Origin: Planctomycetota bacterium
Lineage (GTDB): Bacteria; Planctomycetota; SZUA-567
DNA: 64,000 bases
Direction: 5' to 3'
Assembly: GCA_020060765.1 (NCBI GenBank)
Contig: JAGUZQ010000060.1
Coordinates: 1 to 64,000, forward strand
How positions within the stretch are numbered: position 1 is the first letter of the stretch; each line of letters begins with the position of its first letter. Below, piece after piece: positions 9,533-17,857 of the stretch. The notes beneath the pieces are model-generated. The model ran no database searches, was not told the DNA's origin, and saw nothing but the letters and a program-made list of their open reading frames with translations. The position numbers and the translations under genes are program-made.

Positions 9533-9560
9533 TTGCAATATCTGGGAAATGGGGTATTAG
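9533..9560 (+). promoter_or_regulatory. Promoter of the LacI-dehydrogenase operon
   Basis: TTGCAA (9533-9538) and TATTAG (9555-9560) are spaced by 16 bp and lie just upstream of the operator at 9565. Confidence 0.5.
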
Positions 9561-9564
9561 TCAT

Positions 9565-9584
9565 ATATGCCAACGATGGCATAT
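9565..9584. promoter_or_regulatory. LacI-type operator, probably autoregulatory
   Basis: A perfect inverted repeat ATATGCCA-ACGA-TGGCATAT lies directly after the predicted -10 and before the ribosome binding site of the LacI gene. The position fits repression of the lacI-Gfo/Idh/MocA operon by its first product. Confidence 0.65.
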
Positions 9585-9601
9585 GCGTAAGGAGCAGGAT
9601 T

Positions 9602-10591
9602 TTGGCATCTTTGAAAGACATTGCGGAAGCTTCCGGTTTTTCGATTAGAACAGTCTCGCGTGCGCTAAAGGGTATCGGTTACGTAAACGAAGCGACGCGG
9701 ACGCGGGTTTTGGAGGCGGCGGGTAAAATCGGATATCAGCCCAATCGTTTCGCTAGAAGTCTACGCACCAAAAAGAGTTATGAGATCAGCGCCGTCGCTT
9801 TGTCGATTGACGAATTGCATATGGCTAAAATCGCCGCAATGGAGCAGATTCTGCGCCAGTCCGGATATGTCGTCAATCTTATTTTCGGTTTACAGTCTAA
9901 TGACGGGCAGGAAAAGACGGATTTTCTTAATGAGGTTTTGTCGCATCGTCCGGCAGGGGTGGCGTTGTTCGGCGGATTCGGCGTCGATCTTAAGCGTTAT
10001 ACTGATCAGATCGAACAAAGCGGCGCGCAATATATAGTTTTTGATACGCGGGAAAAAGATGTGGACTCCGTCAGGATCGACCGCCAGCAGGGGGTTTACG
10101 ATGCGGTGCATTATCTGGCGAAAAAAGGCAAGCGACGCATCGCCTATCTCGGCCAGCAGCATGATCGTTCGCGTCTGGACGGCTACGAGCGCGCCATTGC
10201 CGAGTTGTCGCTGGAGAAAATTCTGGTGCAGCCGTTTCTGGACGCCAAAGACGAAAATCTGAAATGGCGTCAGGCGGCGCGGACGCTTGCGGAAATGAAC
10301 CCCCGTCCCGACGCGATCCAGGCTTATTCCGACACGGTGGCGCTGTCCTTTCTGGCCGGGCTGCACGACTGTGGCCTGCGGGTACCGGAGGATGTGGCGC
10401 TGGTGGGTTTCGACGGACGCAGCATGGCGGAGTTCGCCTCGCCGCCGATGACGACGGTTGCGCAGCCCAATGCCGAAGTAGGGCAAAAGGCGGCGGAGAT
10501 TTTGCTGAAAAAGATCGCGGGAGAACCCACGCCGCCAGAGGGCTGGAGCGTAAACGTGCCTTCGCGGTTGGTGGTGCGCGAGTCGGCGTAA
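9602..10591 (+). CDS. LacI-family transcriptional regulator
   Basis: 329 aa from TTG 9602, with GGAG 7 nt upstream. The helix-turn-helix is at the N-terminus (LKDIAEASGFSIRTVSRALKG) with the family hinge region (GYQPNRFARSLRTKKS), followed by a periplasmic-binding-protein-like effector domain (VALVGFDGRS near the C-terminus). It likely represses its own promoter and the three dehydrogenase genes that follow; the first starts 26 bp downstream. The effector is presumably a sugar or sugar acid, not identifiable from sequence. The annotated open frame begins at 9533 but that stretch is promoter and operator DNA. Confidence 0.9.
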   Translation: MASLKDIAEASGFSIRTVSRALKGIGYVNEATRTRVLEAAGKIGYQPNRFARSLRTKKSYEISAVALSIDELHMAKIAAMEQILRQSGYVVNLIFGLQSNDGQEKTDFLNEVLSHRPAGVALFGGFGVDLKRYTDQIEQSGAQYIVFDTREKDVDSVRIDRQQGVYDAVHYLAKKGKRRIAYLGQQHDRSRLDGYERAIAELSLEKILVQPFLDAKDENLKWRQAARTLAEMNPRPDAIQAYSDTVALSFLAGLHDCGLRVPEDVALVGFDGRSMAEFASPPMTTVAQPNAEVGQKAAEILLKKIAGEPTPPEGWSVNVPSRLVVRESA

Positions 10592-10617
10592 TTATAGTAT
10601 TTTACAAAGGGGTATTC

Positions 10618-11823
10618 ATGTGCGCGGTAAAAATCGGGGCTGTCGGCCTGATGGGACGGGGGTCGTATCTGGCCGGGATTTATCATAATCCTCCGGAGAC
10701 GGAAGTGGTCGCGCTGTGCGATTGTAACGAGGCGGCGTTTGATTTTCATCCGGAAAGGATGAATGGGATCAATGCGCGGCGCTATCTCTCTTCCTCCGAG
10801 ATGTATAAAAAAGAAAAGCTCGACTGGATTCTGCTGGCCACGCCTGATCGCACCCACCACCAGTTGATTCTGGAGGCGCTGCGGGCGGGGGTGAACGTTT
10901 TCGCGGAAAAACCCATGGCGCAGACTATCGACGAATGCGACGAAATATGTCGGGTCTGTCGGGAAACCGGCAAAATCATCGTAGTGGGCTGCGAATTGCG
11001 TTTCGCCGCGCCGGTGGTGAAATTCCGCGAGCTGTTGCGCGGAGGAGCTATCGGCCGGATCATTCACGGCTATTGCGTCGATTCCATCGAGCGCGGCTTC
11101 AGCTATTTTCTCCGCGACTATCGCCAGAAAAAGTGGTCCAACGGCTTGCTGATGCAGAAGGGCGTTCATTCTCTCGATTTGATTAACGACCTGATCGATT
11201 CGATGCCGGTACGAGTTTTTGCCGACGGAGGGCTGGATTATTTCGGGCAGGACGAAGCGATGCGCGGGAAGCATTGCCGTGATTGCGAACGTAAAGACAC
11301 TTGTCCCGACGGCGCCTATCAGATTCCCAGTTGGAAAGGTGATTTTCTCGAAAAGGGGGAACACGCCCGCGATCATTGCGTGTACGACCCCGAGGCCGAC
11401 GTTGAGGACAACACGGCGGTGATAATCAATTACGCCAGCGGCGCGCGCGTGACCTATTCAGAAATTCACTTCGCGCCGGAATATAAGCGCGAGTTCCATT
11501 TTATCGGCACCGAAGGGAGAGCAAGTCTGGTGATGGATCAGACCCCGGTGAAAGACGAGAAGGTCAACCTGCACGAATCGGGGCGTGAGGTCAGTATTAC
11601 CATAACCAAACGTCGTGAGCGCACGGTGGAGGTACCGGTGGAGATGCCGACTGGCGGCCATTGGGGCGCGGACGACAGAATGCGCGACGCCGTCCTGGAA
11701 GCGATGGTTGGCAGAAAGCAGATTGAGCCGGGGCCGCGTGCGGGCAGGGATGCGGTAGCTATTGCCTATGCGGCGCTGAAGAGCATAGAGTCGGGGCTGC
11801 CGTACGGCATAAAGCCTTTGTAA
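10618..11823 (+). CDS. Gfo/Idh/MocA-family oxidoreductase 1
   Basis: 401 aa. N-terminal Rossmann fold (KIGAVGLMGRGSYLAGIY) with the family AEKPMA loop at about residue 100 containing the catalytic-region Lys; the C-terminal alpha/beta domain is the substrate site. ATG 10618 follows AAAGGGG. An unusual cysteine group, C-x2-C-x5-C (HCRDCERKDTCPDG) plus a later Cys (DHCVYDP), lies in the C-terminal domain and could bind zinc or an iron-sulfur cluster. Same operon as the LacI gene. Expected to oxidise or reduce a sugar, inositol or sugar acid with NAD(P); the substrate is unknown. Confidence 0.88.
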   Translation: MCAVKIGAVGLMGRGSYLAGIYHNPPETEVVALCDCNEAAFDFHPERMNGINARRYLSSSEMYKKEKLDWILLATPDRTHHQLILEALRAGVNVFAEKPMAQTIDECDEICRVCRETGKIIVVGCELRFAAPVVKFRELLRGGAIGRIIHGYCVDSIERGFSYFLRDYRQKKWSNGLLMQKGVHSLDLINDLIDSMPVRVFADGGLDYFGQDEAMRGKHCRDCERKDTCPDGAYQIPSWKGDFLEKGEHARDHCVYDPEADVEDNTAVIINYASGARVTYSEIHFAPEYKREFHFIGTEGRASLVMDQTPVKDEKVNLHESGREVSITITKRRERTVEVPVEMPTGGHWGADDRMRDAVLEAMVGRKQIEPGPRAGRDAVAIAYAALKSIESGLPYGIKPL

Positions 11824-11889
11824 CGGATATCGGGCTAAAAGTTTCTGCGTCTTGACAGACAGCATTTGAATAATTGACAGGAGAGCAAA

Positions 11890-13176
11890 ATGAAAAAGCG
11901 TTTTGTGGTATGCGGCGTCAGCACCAGGGCGATTCACATGTTTATCAACAACATGGTCAAGAACTTTTCCGACTCGGCGGAACTGGTAGGCTGGCTGGAC
12001 AAGGATCCCCGCCGGTTCGAAGTCGCCCGGCAGGTCGTGCCCGGCATCGGCAACATTCCCGGCTACTCGGAAAAAGAATTCGACAAGATGATTGCCGAGA
12101 CGAAACCCGACGTGGTCATCGCCACCGGCATGGACTGTACCCACGCGGGTTACATCATCAAGGCTTTGGAAAAGAATCTCGATGTCTGGTCGGAAAAGCC
12201 CATGACTTCCTGCGCCGCCGACGCGCGCAAGGTGCTGGACGCGGAAAAGAAAAGCAAGGGGCGCGTCATTGTCACTTTCAACTACCGTTATCCCACCCTG
12301 CACCGCAAAATCAAGGAACTCATCCTTGAAGACAAGGTGGGCAAGATCACCCACGTCGATCTGAACTGGTATATCGACACCTATCACGGCGCGAGCTACT
12401 TCAACCGGTGGAACCGCGAGCGCGAGAATTCCGGCGGCCTCTCCATCCACAAGGCCACGCACCACTTCGACCTGATCAACTGGTGGACGGCGCAGAATCC
12501 GGTGCAGGTGTTCGCCTTCGGCGCGCTGAATTATTACGGCGCAAACGGCGCGCTCAATCCGCGCAAGGCCGACGACCGCCACTGCAGCGACTGCCCCGAC
12601 TACGACGAGTGCCCCTACGTCAGCCGCTGGATGCCCAAGCGCGGCGGCGGCGGAATCCCCAAGGACGACCACCTCGGCACCGCCAGCGTCACCGATGGCA
12701 AGCCTCCTTACACCACTTACCGCCGCGACCGTTGCATCTTCGATTCCTCCATCAATATCGAGGATACCTACACCGCGACCGTGAAATACGACCAGGGCGC
12801 TTTGCTCAGCTATTCCTGCAACTTCTGCACGCCTTTTGAAGGCTACGACCTCGCCATCAACGGCACCAAGGGACGTATCGAATCGCGCGAGCTGGGCGGA
12901 CGCACCGCATTTCCGCACGACCCGCAGGTGATTTATTATTATCCCCTCTTCGGCGCGCGCGAGACCATCGAGGTGGTGCATGGCGACGGCGGCCATGGCG
13001 GCGGCGATCCGGTGTTGCTCAAGGATCTGTTTATCGGCGTCGATCCCAAGCGCGGTTACGAAATCCAGGCAGGCGCAAAGGCAGGCGCATATTCTGTCGC
13101 CCTGGGCGAGGCGGTGTGGAAATCCGCCAAGGAAAACCGGCCGTTCATGATCGAGGAACTGCTGGGTAAAATGTGA
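11890..13176 (+). CDS. Gfo/Idh/MocA-family oxidoreductase 2
   Basis: 428 aa, NAD(P)-dependent dehydrogenase. Rossmann N-terminus (FVVCGVSTRAIHMFI), SEKPMTS loop near residue 105, and a substrate-domain motif GGLSIHKATHHFDLINWW shared with the next protein. It also has the cysteine group C-x2-C-x5-C (HCSDCPDYDECPY) and a later Cys (RDRCIFD), as in oxidoreductase 1. AGGAG lies upstream of the ATG. It starts 66 bp after oxidoreductase 1. Confidence 0.88.
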   Translation: MKKRFVVCGVSTRAIHMFINNMVKNFSDSAELVGWLDKDPRRFEVARQVVPGIGNIPGYSEKEFDKMIAETKPDVVIATGMDCTHAGYIIKALEKNLDVWSEKPMTSCAADARKVLDAEKKSKGRVIVTFNYRYPTLHRKIKELILEDKVGKITHVDLNWYIDTYHGASYFNRWNRERENSGGLSIHKATHHFDLINWWTAQNPVQVFAFGALNYYGANGALNPRKADDRHCSDCPDYDECPYVSRWMPKRGGGGIPKDDHLGTASVTDGKPPYTTYRRDRCIFDSSINIEDTYTATVKYDQGALLSYSCNFCTPFEGYDLAINGTKGRIESRELGGRTAFPHDPQVIYYYPLFGARETIEVVHGDGGHGGGDPVLLKDLFIGVDPKRGYEIQAGAKAGAYSVALGEAVWKSAKENRPFMIEELLGKM

Positions 13177-13180
13177 AATT

Positions 13181-13358
13181 TTAGGGACTAAGACTCTAGG
13201 GGACTAAGGCTCTGGTCGAAGATTTCCTTGCTTGCCATAAATTTTCGCAATCAAGAGTTAATCGCTACCGCGCCCGCAAAGTTTTTTTCCTAGTCACTTA
13301 GTCCCTTGCATGTTTTGCCCCTTATTGCGGGGTGCTGTACTTTATCCCCTAGTCCTTT
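13181..13358. repeat. GGGACTAAG direct and inverted repeats between two dehydrogenase genes
   Basis: Two adjacent units (13181-13196 and 13197-13212) share TAGGGACTAAG-type sequence, and inverted copies (CTTAGTCCC near 13297 and CCCTAGTCC near 13347) follow about 100 bp later. They fill the 206-bp gap between oxidoreductases 2 and 3. No gene is visible; the role is unknown. Confidence 0.4.
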
Positions 13359-13382
13359 TTTCGTCAAACAGGAGAAACAAAA

Positions 13383-14672
13383 ATGGCAAGGCGCAAGAAG
13401 TTCGTAATCGTAGGCACCGGCGGTCGGTCGCGGATGTTTTACCAGGCTTTGGCCGGGGATTTCAAGAAGACCAGCCAGCTCTGCGCGTTCTGCGACATCA
13501 ACCAGAGCCGGATGGATTTCGCCAACAACGTCATCAGTACGGAATACGGTCATAGGCCGGTTCCGACCTACAAGTTCGAAGACTTCGACAAGATGATCAA
13601 GGAAATCAAACCTGACGGCGTGATCGTCACCTGTATCGACCGCGCGCACCACAAGTACATTATCCGCGCGATGGAACTGGGTTGCGACGCCATCTCCGAA
13701 AAGCCGATGACGGTCGACGAGGTCAAGTGCCAGGAAATCATCGACACCATCAAGCGCACCAAGAAAAATCTGCGCGTAACCTTCAACTATCGTTACGCCC
13801 CCATCAGCACCATGACCCGCGATTGCATCATGAAGGGGCTGGTCGGAGACGTGACCTCGGTTCACTTCGAATGGCTGCTGGACGTCCGCCACGGCGCCGA
13901 CTATTTCCGCCGCTGGCACCGCGACAAGCGCAACTCCGGCGGCCTCATGGTACACAAGGCCACCCATCACTTCGACCTGATCAACTGGTGGATCGACAGC
14001 TCGCCAAAAATCGTCTTCGGCATGGGCGACCTCAAGTTCTATGGTCGCGCCAACGCCGAAAATCGCGGCGTGACCAACTTCTACTATCGGTCTACCGGCA
14101 GCAAGAACGCCAAGGGCGATCCCTTCGCGCTGGATCTGGCCAAGGACGAGCGGATGAGCAAGCTTTACTACAAAGCCGAAGTCGAGGACGGTTATCTCCG
14201 CGACCAGAGCGTGTTCGGCGACGGCATCAGCATCGAAGACACCATGAGCGTGATGGTGCGCTACAAGAACAACGCCGTCATGACTTACTCGCTCAACGCC
14301 TACATGCCCTGGGAAGGCTATAATGTCGCTATCAACGGCACCAAGGGACGGCTGGAAGTGAACTGCGCCCATCACAGCTACATCAACGCCGGCGGCGACG
14401 TCAGCCAGGACGGCATCAGCGCCTGGGAAAAGATTACAGTACACCCCATGCACGACAAGCCCTATCCGGTCAAGATCGTGCAGGCCGAGGGCGGCCACGG
14501 CGGCGGCGACCCGATTTTGCTGAACGACATATTCGGCACGCCGAAAAATGACAAATACCACCGCGCCGCCGGTTACGTCGACGGCGCCATGTCGATCCTC
14601 ACCGGCATCGCCGCCAACAAGAGTTTCGCCACCGGCCTGCCGGTGGACGTGGATACGCTGGTGAAGTTCTAG
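13383..14672 (+). CDS. Gfo/Idh/MocA-family oxidoreductase 3
   Basis: 429 aa, paralogue of oxidoreductase 2, sharing KATHHFDLINWW and the GGHGGGDP C-terminal motif. Rossmann N-terminus (FVIVGTGGRSRMFYQAL) and SEKPMTV loop. Unlike its two neighbours it has lost the C-x2-C-x5-C group, which is replaced by an insertion of charged and Ser/Thr residues. AGGAG precedes the ATG at good distance. Last gene of the LacI operon, ending at a strong terminator. Confidence 0.88.
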   Translation: MARRKKFVIVGTGGRSRMFYQALAGDFKKTSQLCAFCDINQSRMDFANNVISTEYGHRPVPTYKFEDFDKMIKEIKPDGVIVTCIDRAHHKYIIRAMELGCDAISEKPMTVDEVKCQEIIDTIKRTKKNLRVTFNYRYAPISTMTRDCIMKGLVGDVTSVHFEWLLDVRHGADYFRRWHRDKRNSGGLMVHKATHHFDLINWWIDSSPKIVFGMGDLKFYGRANAENRGVTNFYYRSTGSKNAKGDPFALDLAKDERMSKLYYKAEVEDGYLRDQSVFGDGISIEDTMSVMVRYKNNAVMTYSLNAYMPWEGYNVAINGTKGRLEVNCAHHSYINAGGDVSQDGISAWEKITVHPMHDKPYPVKIVQAEGGHGGGDPILLNDIFGTPKNDKYHRAAGYVDGAMSILTGIAANKSFATGLPVDVDTLVKF

Positions 14673-14704
14673 GCGGTTTGGAATGACCTAATTGTGAAAC
14701 AGAT

Positions 14705-14740
14705 ATCCGGCGCGGGAGCAAACCCGCGCCGGATTTTGTT
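14705..14740 (+). terminator. Rho-independent terminator after the dehydrogenase operon
   Basis: A 12-bp GC-rich stem (ATCCGGCGCGGG pairing with its complement around AGCAAA) is followed by TTTTGTT. It also lies just past the end of the convergent GNAT toxin gene. Confidence 0.85.
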
Positions 14741-14751
14741 GTCTCGCGGGA

Positions 14752-15249
14752 TTACAGCAACTGGCGGATGATCTTTACTTCGAGATAGAGATGCAGCGGA
14801 TCGGCGACAATAGGTACGAAACCGTATCGCCTGTAAAATGATTTCGCCTGCTCGTTGATTGCGTTCACGGTAACCGCGTAAATGCCCATTTCCTCGCCCG
14901 CCCGGGCGGAGCGCCGCAGAGCGTCGAAGAGGAGGACTTCGCCGAGTCCTTGTCCTTGGACGCTTTTGTCAATTGCGAGCTGGCCGAGGTGGGCGGTCGG
15001 AATGGGATAACGGGGGAGCCGCAAGCGAGCCGCCTCAGGGAGATCGTCTAGGGTCATACTGCCGGTTGAGATTGCGTAGAAGCCTTCCACCCGCTCATTC
15101 CCCTTCCGGATGGCGACATAGGTTTTGCTGATATTTTTTCTGGCGTGTTGGCTGGCGAATTCCTGCAGGTAGCGGTTCAATTCCACGCTGCCGCAATCAA
15201 AGCGGCTTCGGTCGTGTTTCCTGGCAAGGGGTTCGACCGTCCAAGTCAC
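14752..15249 (-). CDS. GNAT-family toxin of a DUF1778/GNAT toxin-antitoxin pair
   Basis: 165 aa acetyltransferase with the acetyl-CoA motif QGQGLGEVLL at about residue 95 and the C-terminal FYRRYGFVPI strand. Length, ending (LHLYLEVKII) and position after a DUF1778 gene fit the TacT/AtaT type, which acetylates charged tRNAs to block translation. The start overlaps the antitoxin stop by 4 bp. The function is inferred from family and context. Confidence 0.88.
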   Translation of the reverse strand: MTWTVEPLARKHDRSRFDCGSVELNRYLQEFASQHARKNISKTYVAIRKGNERVEGFYAISTGSMTLDDLPEAARLRLPRYPIPTAHLGQLAIDKSVQGQGLGEVLLFDALRRSARAGEEMGIYAVTVNAINEQAKSFYRRYGFVPIVADPLHLYLEVKIIRQLL

Positions 15250-15521
15250 TCGATTGTCTCCGCGTGTCGCTTGGCGGCGCGCCTGAGTTGGCGATTAGGC
15301 TTGATCTCTCGGTCAAGGCGTTTCAGGAATTCCCGACTCGCCTCGGCGTTAAGAGCTATCGCCTCGTGTTCGGCAATAACACTATTGGCTTCCCGCACCA
15401 GCGCGGCCAAGGCGAAGGTGCTGACGCTTTGCCCGGCCAGGGACGCAGCGTGTTCTATCTTCCGCTTGATGTTGCGATCCAGCCTGAAATCCAGACGGTC
15501 TCGTTCTCGCGTATTAGTCAT
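15246..15521 (-). CDS. DUF1778 (TacA-like) ribbon-helix-helix antitoxin
   Basis: 91 aa. The N-terminus (RDRLDFRLDRNIKRKIEHAASLAGQSVSTFALAALV) is a ribbon-helix-helix DNA-binding domain of DUF1778 antitoxins; the C-terminal tail (LKRLDREIKPNRQL) would wrap the toxin. GGAG lies 8 nt before the ATG. First gene of the pair and expected to autorepress with the toxin. Confidence 0.9.
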   Translation of the reverse strand: MTNTRERDRLDFRLDRNIKRKIEHAASLAGQSVSTFALAALVREANSVIAEHEAIALNAEASREFLKRLDREIKPNRQLRRAAKRHAETIE

Positions 15522-15692
15522 GAAGTTTTCTCCATCTGAGCCATTATTATGGAGTATACCCTATTGTACGGCAAAATGCCACACATTTACGATGCAGGGC
15601 GAAAATTTACGAGTATCTGATCACACCGCGAAATCTGTAGCGTCCGGGGCGAGTCTCGTTATAATTGTGCGCAAACGATTTTGCGGGAAAAC

Positions 15693-16454
15693 ATGACAGA
15701 CAGTTTCGACCATCTTCATCCCACCGTCAGGCAATACGTGAACAACCCGCGTATCGCCTCGGAATACGACGCCACCTTCGCCGACAACCAACTTTTTCAT
15801 TACGATTGCGAATTCATCGACGAACATCTGCCGACACCGGGAACGGTGCTGGACGTAGGCTGCGGCACGGGGCGGCATCTCACCCATCTGGGCGCGCGCG
15901 GCTTTGTCACGATCGGCCTTGACCTCTCCGAGCATATGCTGCGCGAGGCGGAGGAAAATCTGCGGGCATGCGGCCAAGTTCCGCGCCTCATCCGGGCGGA
16001 CATGCACCACTTGCCGTTGCTGCCCTCGGCCAGGTTCGACGCGATCCTGCTGATGTTCAGCACGTTGGGCTTGGTGCAGACCGAGAAAAGACGGATCGAA
16101 ATTGTCGCCACGCTACGCCAACATCTTGCTCCCGGCGGAGTGCTTGTGGCGCATTTCCACAATCTCAATTTCGGCAGAACCTTTCCCACACTCAAGTCGC
16201 TGGCGCGGCGGTTTACGGGAAATGTCAGGGAAATCGAGGAAGGCGACAATATCATGCCTTCGTATCGGGGCTTACAGGATTTGTTTCTGCATTCTTTTTC
16301 GCTGGAGGAAATCCGTCGCCTGTTCGCGGCGGCTGGCTGCCGCCTACGAGAATTGCGGCCGTTGAATCTTGCCCGAAACGGCTGCTATACTGGGCAGAAT
16401 CCGAATGCCGAAGCCAACGGTTTTCTGGCGGCGGCTGAGTCGGCTCAACCCTAA
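15693..16454 (+). CDS. Class I SAM-dependent methyltransferase
   Basis: 253 aa. Motif I VLDVGCGTGRHLTHL is at about residue 50, followed by GLDLSEHML and the post-motif ADMHHLPLLPSARFDAILLMF; this is the Methyltransferase_11/25 type with a Rossmann-like fold. ATG 15693 is preferred over TTG 15681, though the ribosome site (GGGAAAAC) is weak. The substrate is unknown. Followed by 154 bp without a recognisable gene. Confidence 0.82.
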   Translation: MTDSFDHLHPTVRQYVNNPRIASEYDATFADNQLFHYDCEFIDEHLPTPGTVLDVGCGTGRHLTHLGARGFVTIGLDLSEHMLREAEENLRACGQVPRLIRADMHHLPLLPSARFDAILLMFSTLGLVQTEKRRIEIVATLRQHLAPGGVLVAHFHNLNFGRTFPTLKSLARRFTGNVREIEEGDNIMPSYRGLQDLFLHSFSLEEIRRLFAAAGCRLRELRPLNLARNGCYTGQNPNAEANGFLAAAESAQP

Positions 16455-16608
16455 CCGTTTTTTTGTTTTGCAAACGAAATTCTCATTGGACAAAAACGTG
16501 CGCATGTGCTACACCGGTTTTTGCCAAGTGAACATTTGCACTGTCGGCTTAATTTTTCCAGCGCGTAGGGGGCGGGTTTTCTTTTTACGAAGAGAATAGG
16601 AGCAAGCT

Positions 16609-17781
16609 ATGAGAATCGCCATGTTTTCCTGGGAATCGCTGCACTCGATCATGCTGGGCGGCCTGGGCGTTCACGTCACCGAACTGGCCGCCGGCCTGCA
16701 GCGCCGCGGGCATGAAATACACGTCATCACCCGCCGCGGCCCCAACCAGGCTTACTACGATCTCAAGGACAATGTCCACTACCACCGCATCGACCACGGC
16801 GTTAACGAAAGCTTCGTGGAAAGCATGAACATGATGTGCAAGGCGATGGCGCACAAGTTTTTCGAACTCACCTCCATGATCGGCAACTTCGAGCTGGTGC
16901 ATGCCCACGACTGGTTGACCGGCAACGCCATGAAATACGTCATGGACGGCTTCGGCACCCGGGGCGTGCTGACCATGCACTCTACCGAATACGGTCGCGA
17001 TGGCAACGTCTTCTACGATGGCTTCGCCAAGGATATCCGTGACGCTGAGGCCGCTGCCTGCCATAACGCCAATACCATCATCTCCGTCAGCGGCTTTCTC
17101 GCCAGCGAACTTCAGCGCATCTACCAGGTGCCGCACTGGAAGATTCATGTCGTCCCCAACGGTGTCAACTACCGCGCCTTTGACGGCTTCATCGACCCGG
17201 CCGCGGTCAAGGCTCGCTACGGCATCCCCCCCATGACCCCGACGGTCTGCGCGTTCGGGCGCATGAGCGTACAGAAGGGCATGGATATGCTGGTGGAGTC
17301 GATCCCGATGGTGCTGGGCTATTATCCCGACACCAAGTTCGTGATTTCCGGCAGCGGCCCGGAGAAGGAGCATGTCGTCAATCTCGCCCGCGAAATGAGG
17401 GTGGAAAACAGCTGCATTTTCCTGGACACTGTTCCCCGCGCCGAATATATCGACCTGATGCGTGCTTGTGACATCGTGGCCGTGCCCAGCCGGAACGAAC
17501 CCTTCGGCATCATCATTCTGGAAGCTTGGGCTGCGGGCAAACCGGTCGTAGCCACCACCGCCGGCGGTCCCTCGGAATTCATCTGGCACGACGTCAACGG
17601 CTTCCTGGTGGACGCCAACCCCGGCGGCGTCGCCCACGGCATCGGTTCGCTGATGGCGGATCACGAACACGGGCGCGCCCTGGGCGCCAACGGACGCCGC
17701 GCGGTCGAAGACAAGTTCAACTGGAACAACGTCGCCGCCTACACCGAAGGCGTGTACGAATCGGTGCTGGCCAATACCTGA
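16609..17781 (+). CDS. Family 4 glycosyltransferase
   Basis: 390 aa, GT-B fold. The N-terminal acceptor domain begins MRIAMFSWESLHSIMLGGLGVHV, the glycine loop of GT4 and starch-synthase-like enzymes. The C-terminal nucleotide-sugar domain carries the E-x7-E motif in NEPFGIIILEAW and GGPSEFI. Likely makes a glycan, glycolipid or glycogen-like polymer with a retaining mechanism. AGGAG lies 7 nt before the ATG. Monocistronic, ended by the terminator at 17805. Confidence 0.88.
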   Translation: MRIAMFSWESLHSIMLGGLGVHVTELAAGLQRRGHEIHVITRRGPNQAYYDLKDNVHYHRIDHGVNESFVESMNMMCKAMAHKFFELTSMIGNFELVHAHDWLTGNAMKYVMDGFGTRGVLTMHSTEYGRDGNVFYDGFAKDIRDAEAAACHNANTIISVSGFLASELQRIYQVPHWKIHVVPNGVNYRAFDGFIDPAAVKARYGIPPMTPTVCAFGRMSVQKGMDMLVESIPMVLGYYPDTKFVISGSGPEKEHVVNLAREMRVENSCIFLDTVPRAEYIDLMRACDIVAVPSRNEPFGIIILEAWAAGKPVVATTAGGPSEFIWHDVNGFLVDANPGGVAHGIGSLMADHEHGRALGANGRRAVEDKFNWNNVAAYTEGVYESVLANT

Positions 17782-17804
17782 AAATTGTCACGTTCATGAA
17801 ATAT

Positions 17805-17833
17805 AAAAAGGCGACCGACTGGTCGCCTTTTTA
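17805..17833. terminator. Bidirectional rho-independent terminator
   Basis: Stem GGCGACC-GACT-GGTCGCC flanked by an A run and a T run, between the convergent GT4 and epimerase genes. Confidence 0.88.
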
Positions 17834-17857
17834 TTTTCACGCCAACTTGCGCGTCAG

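Noticed and set aside
11458-12996. Long open frame of 512 codons on the minus strand
   Set aside because: It lies opposite two clear Gfo/Idh/MocA genes; its composition is that of an antisense shadow and no domain is recognisable.
13290-14561. Minus-strand frame of 423 codons
   Set aside because: Antisense to oxidoreductase 3, with no recognisable domain and low-complexity Val/Asp/His-rich sequence typical of shadows.
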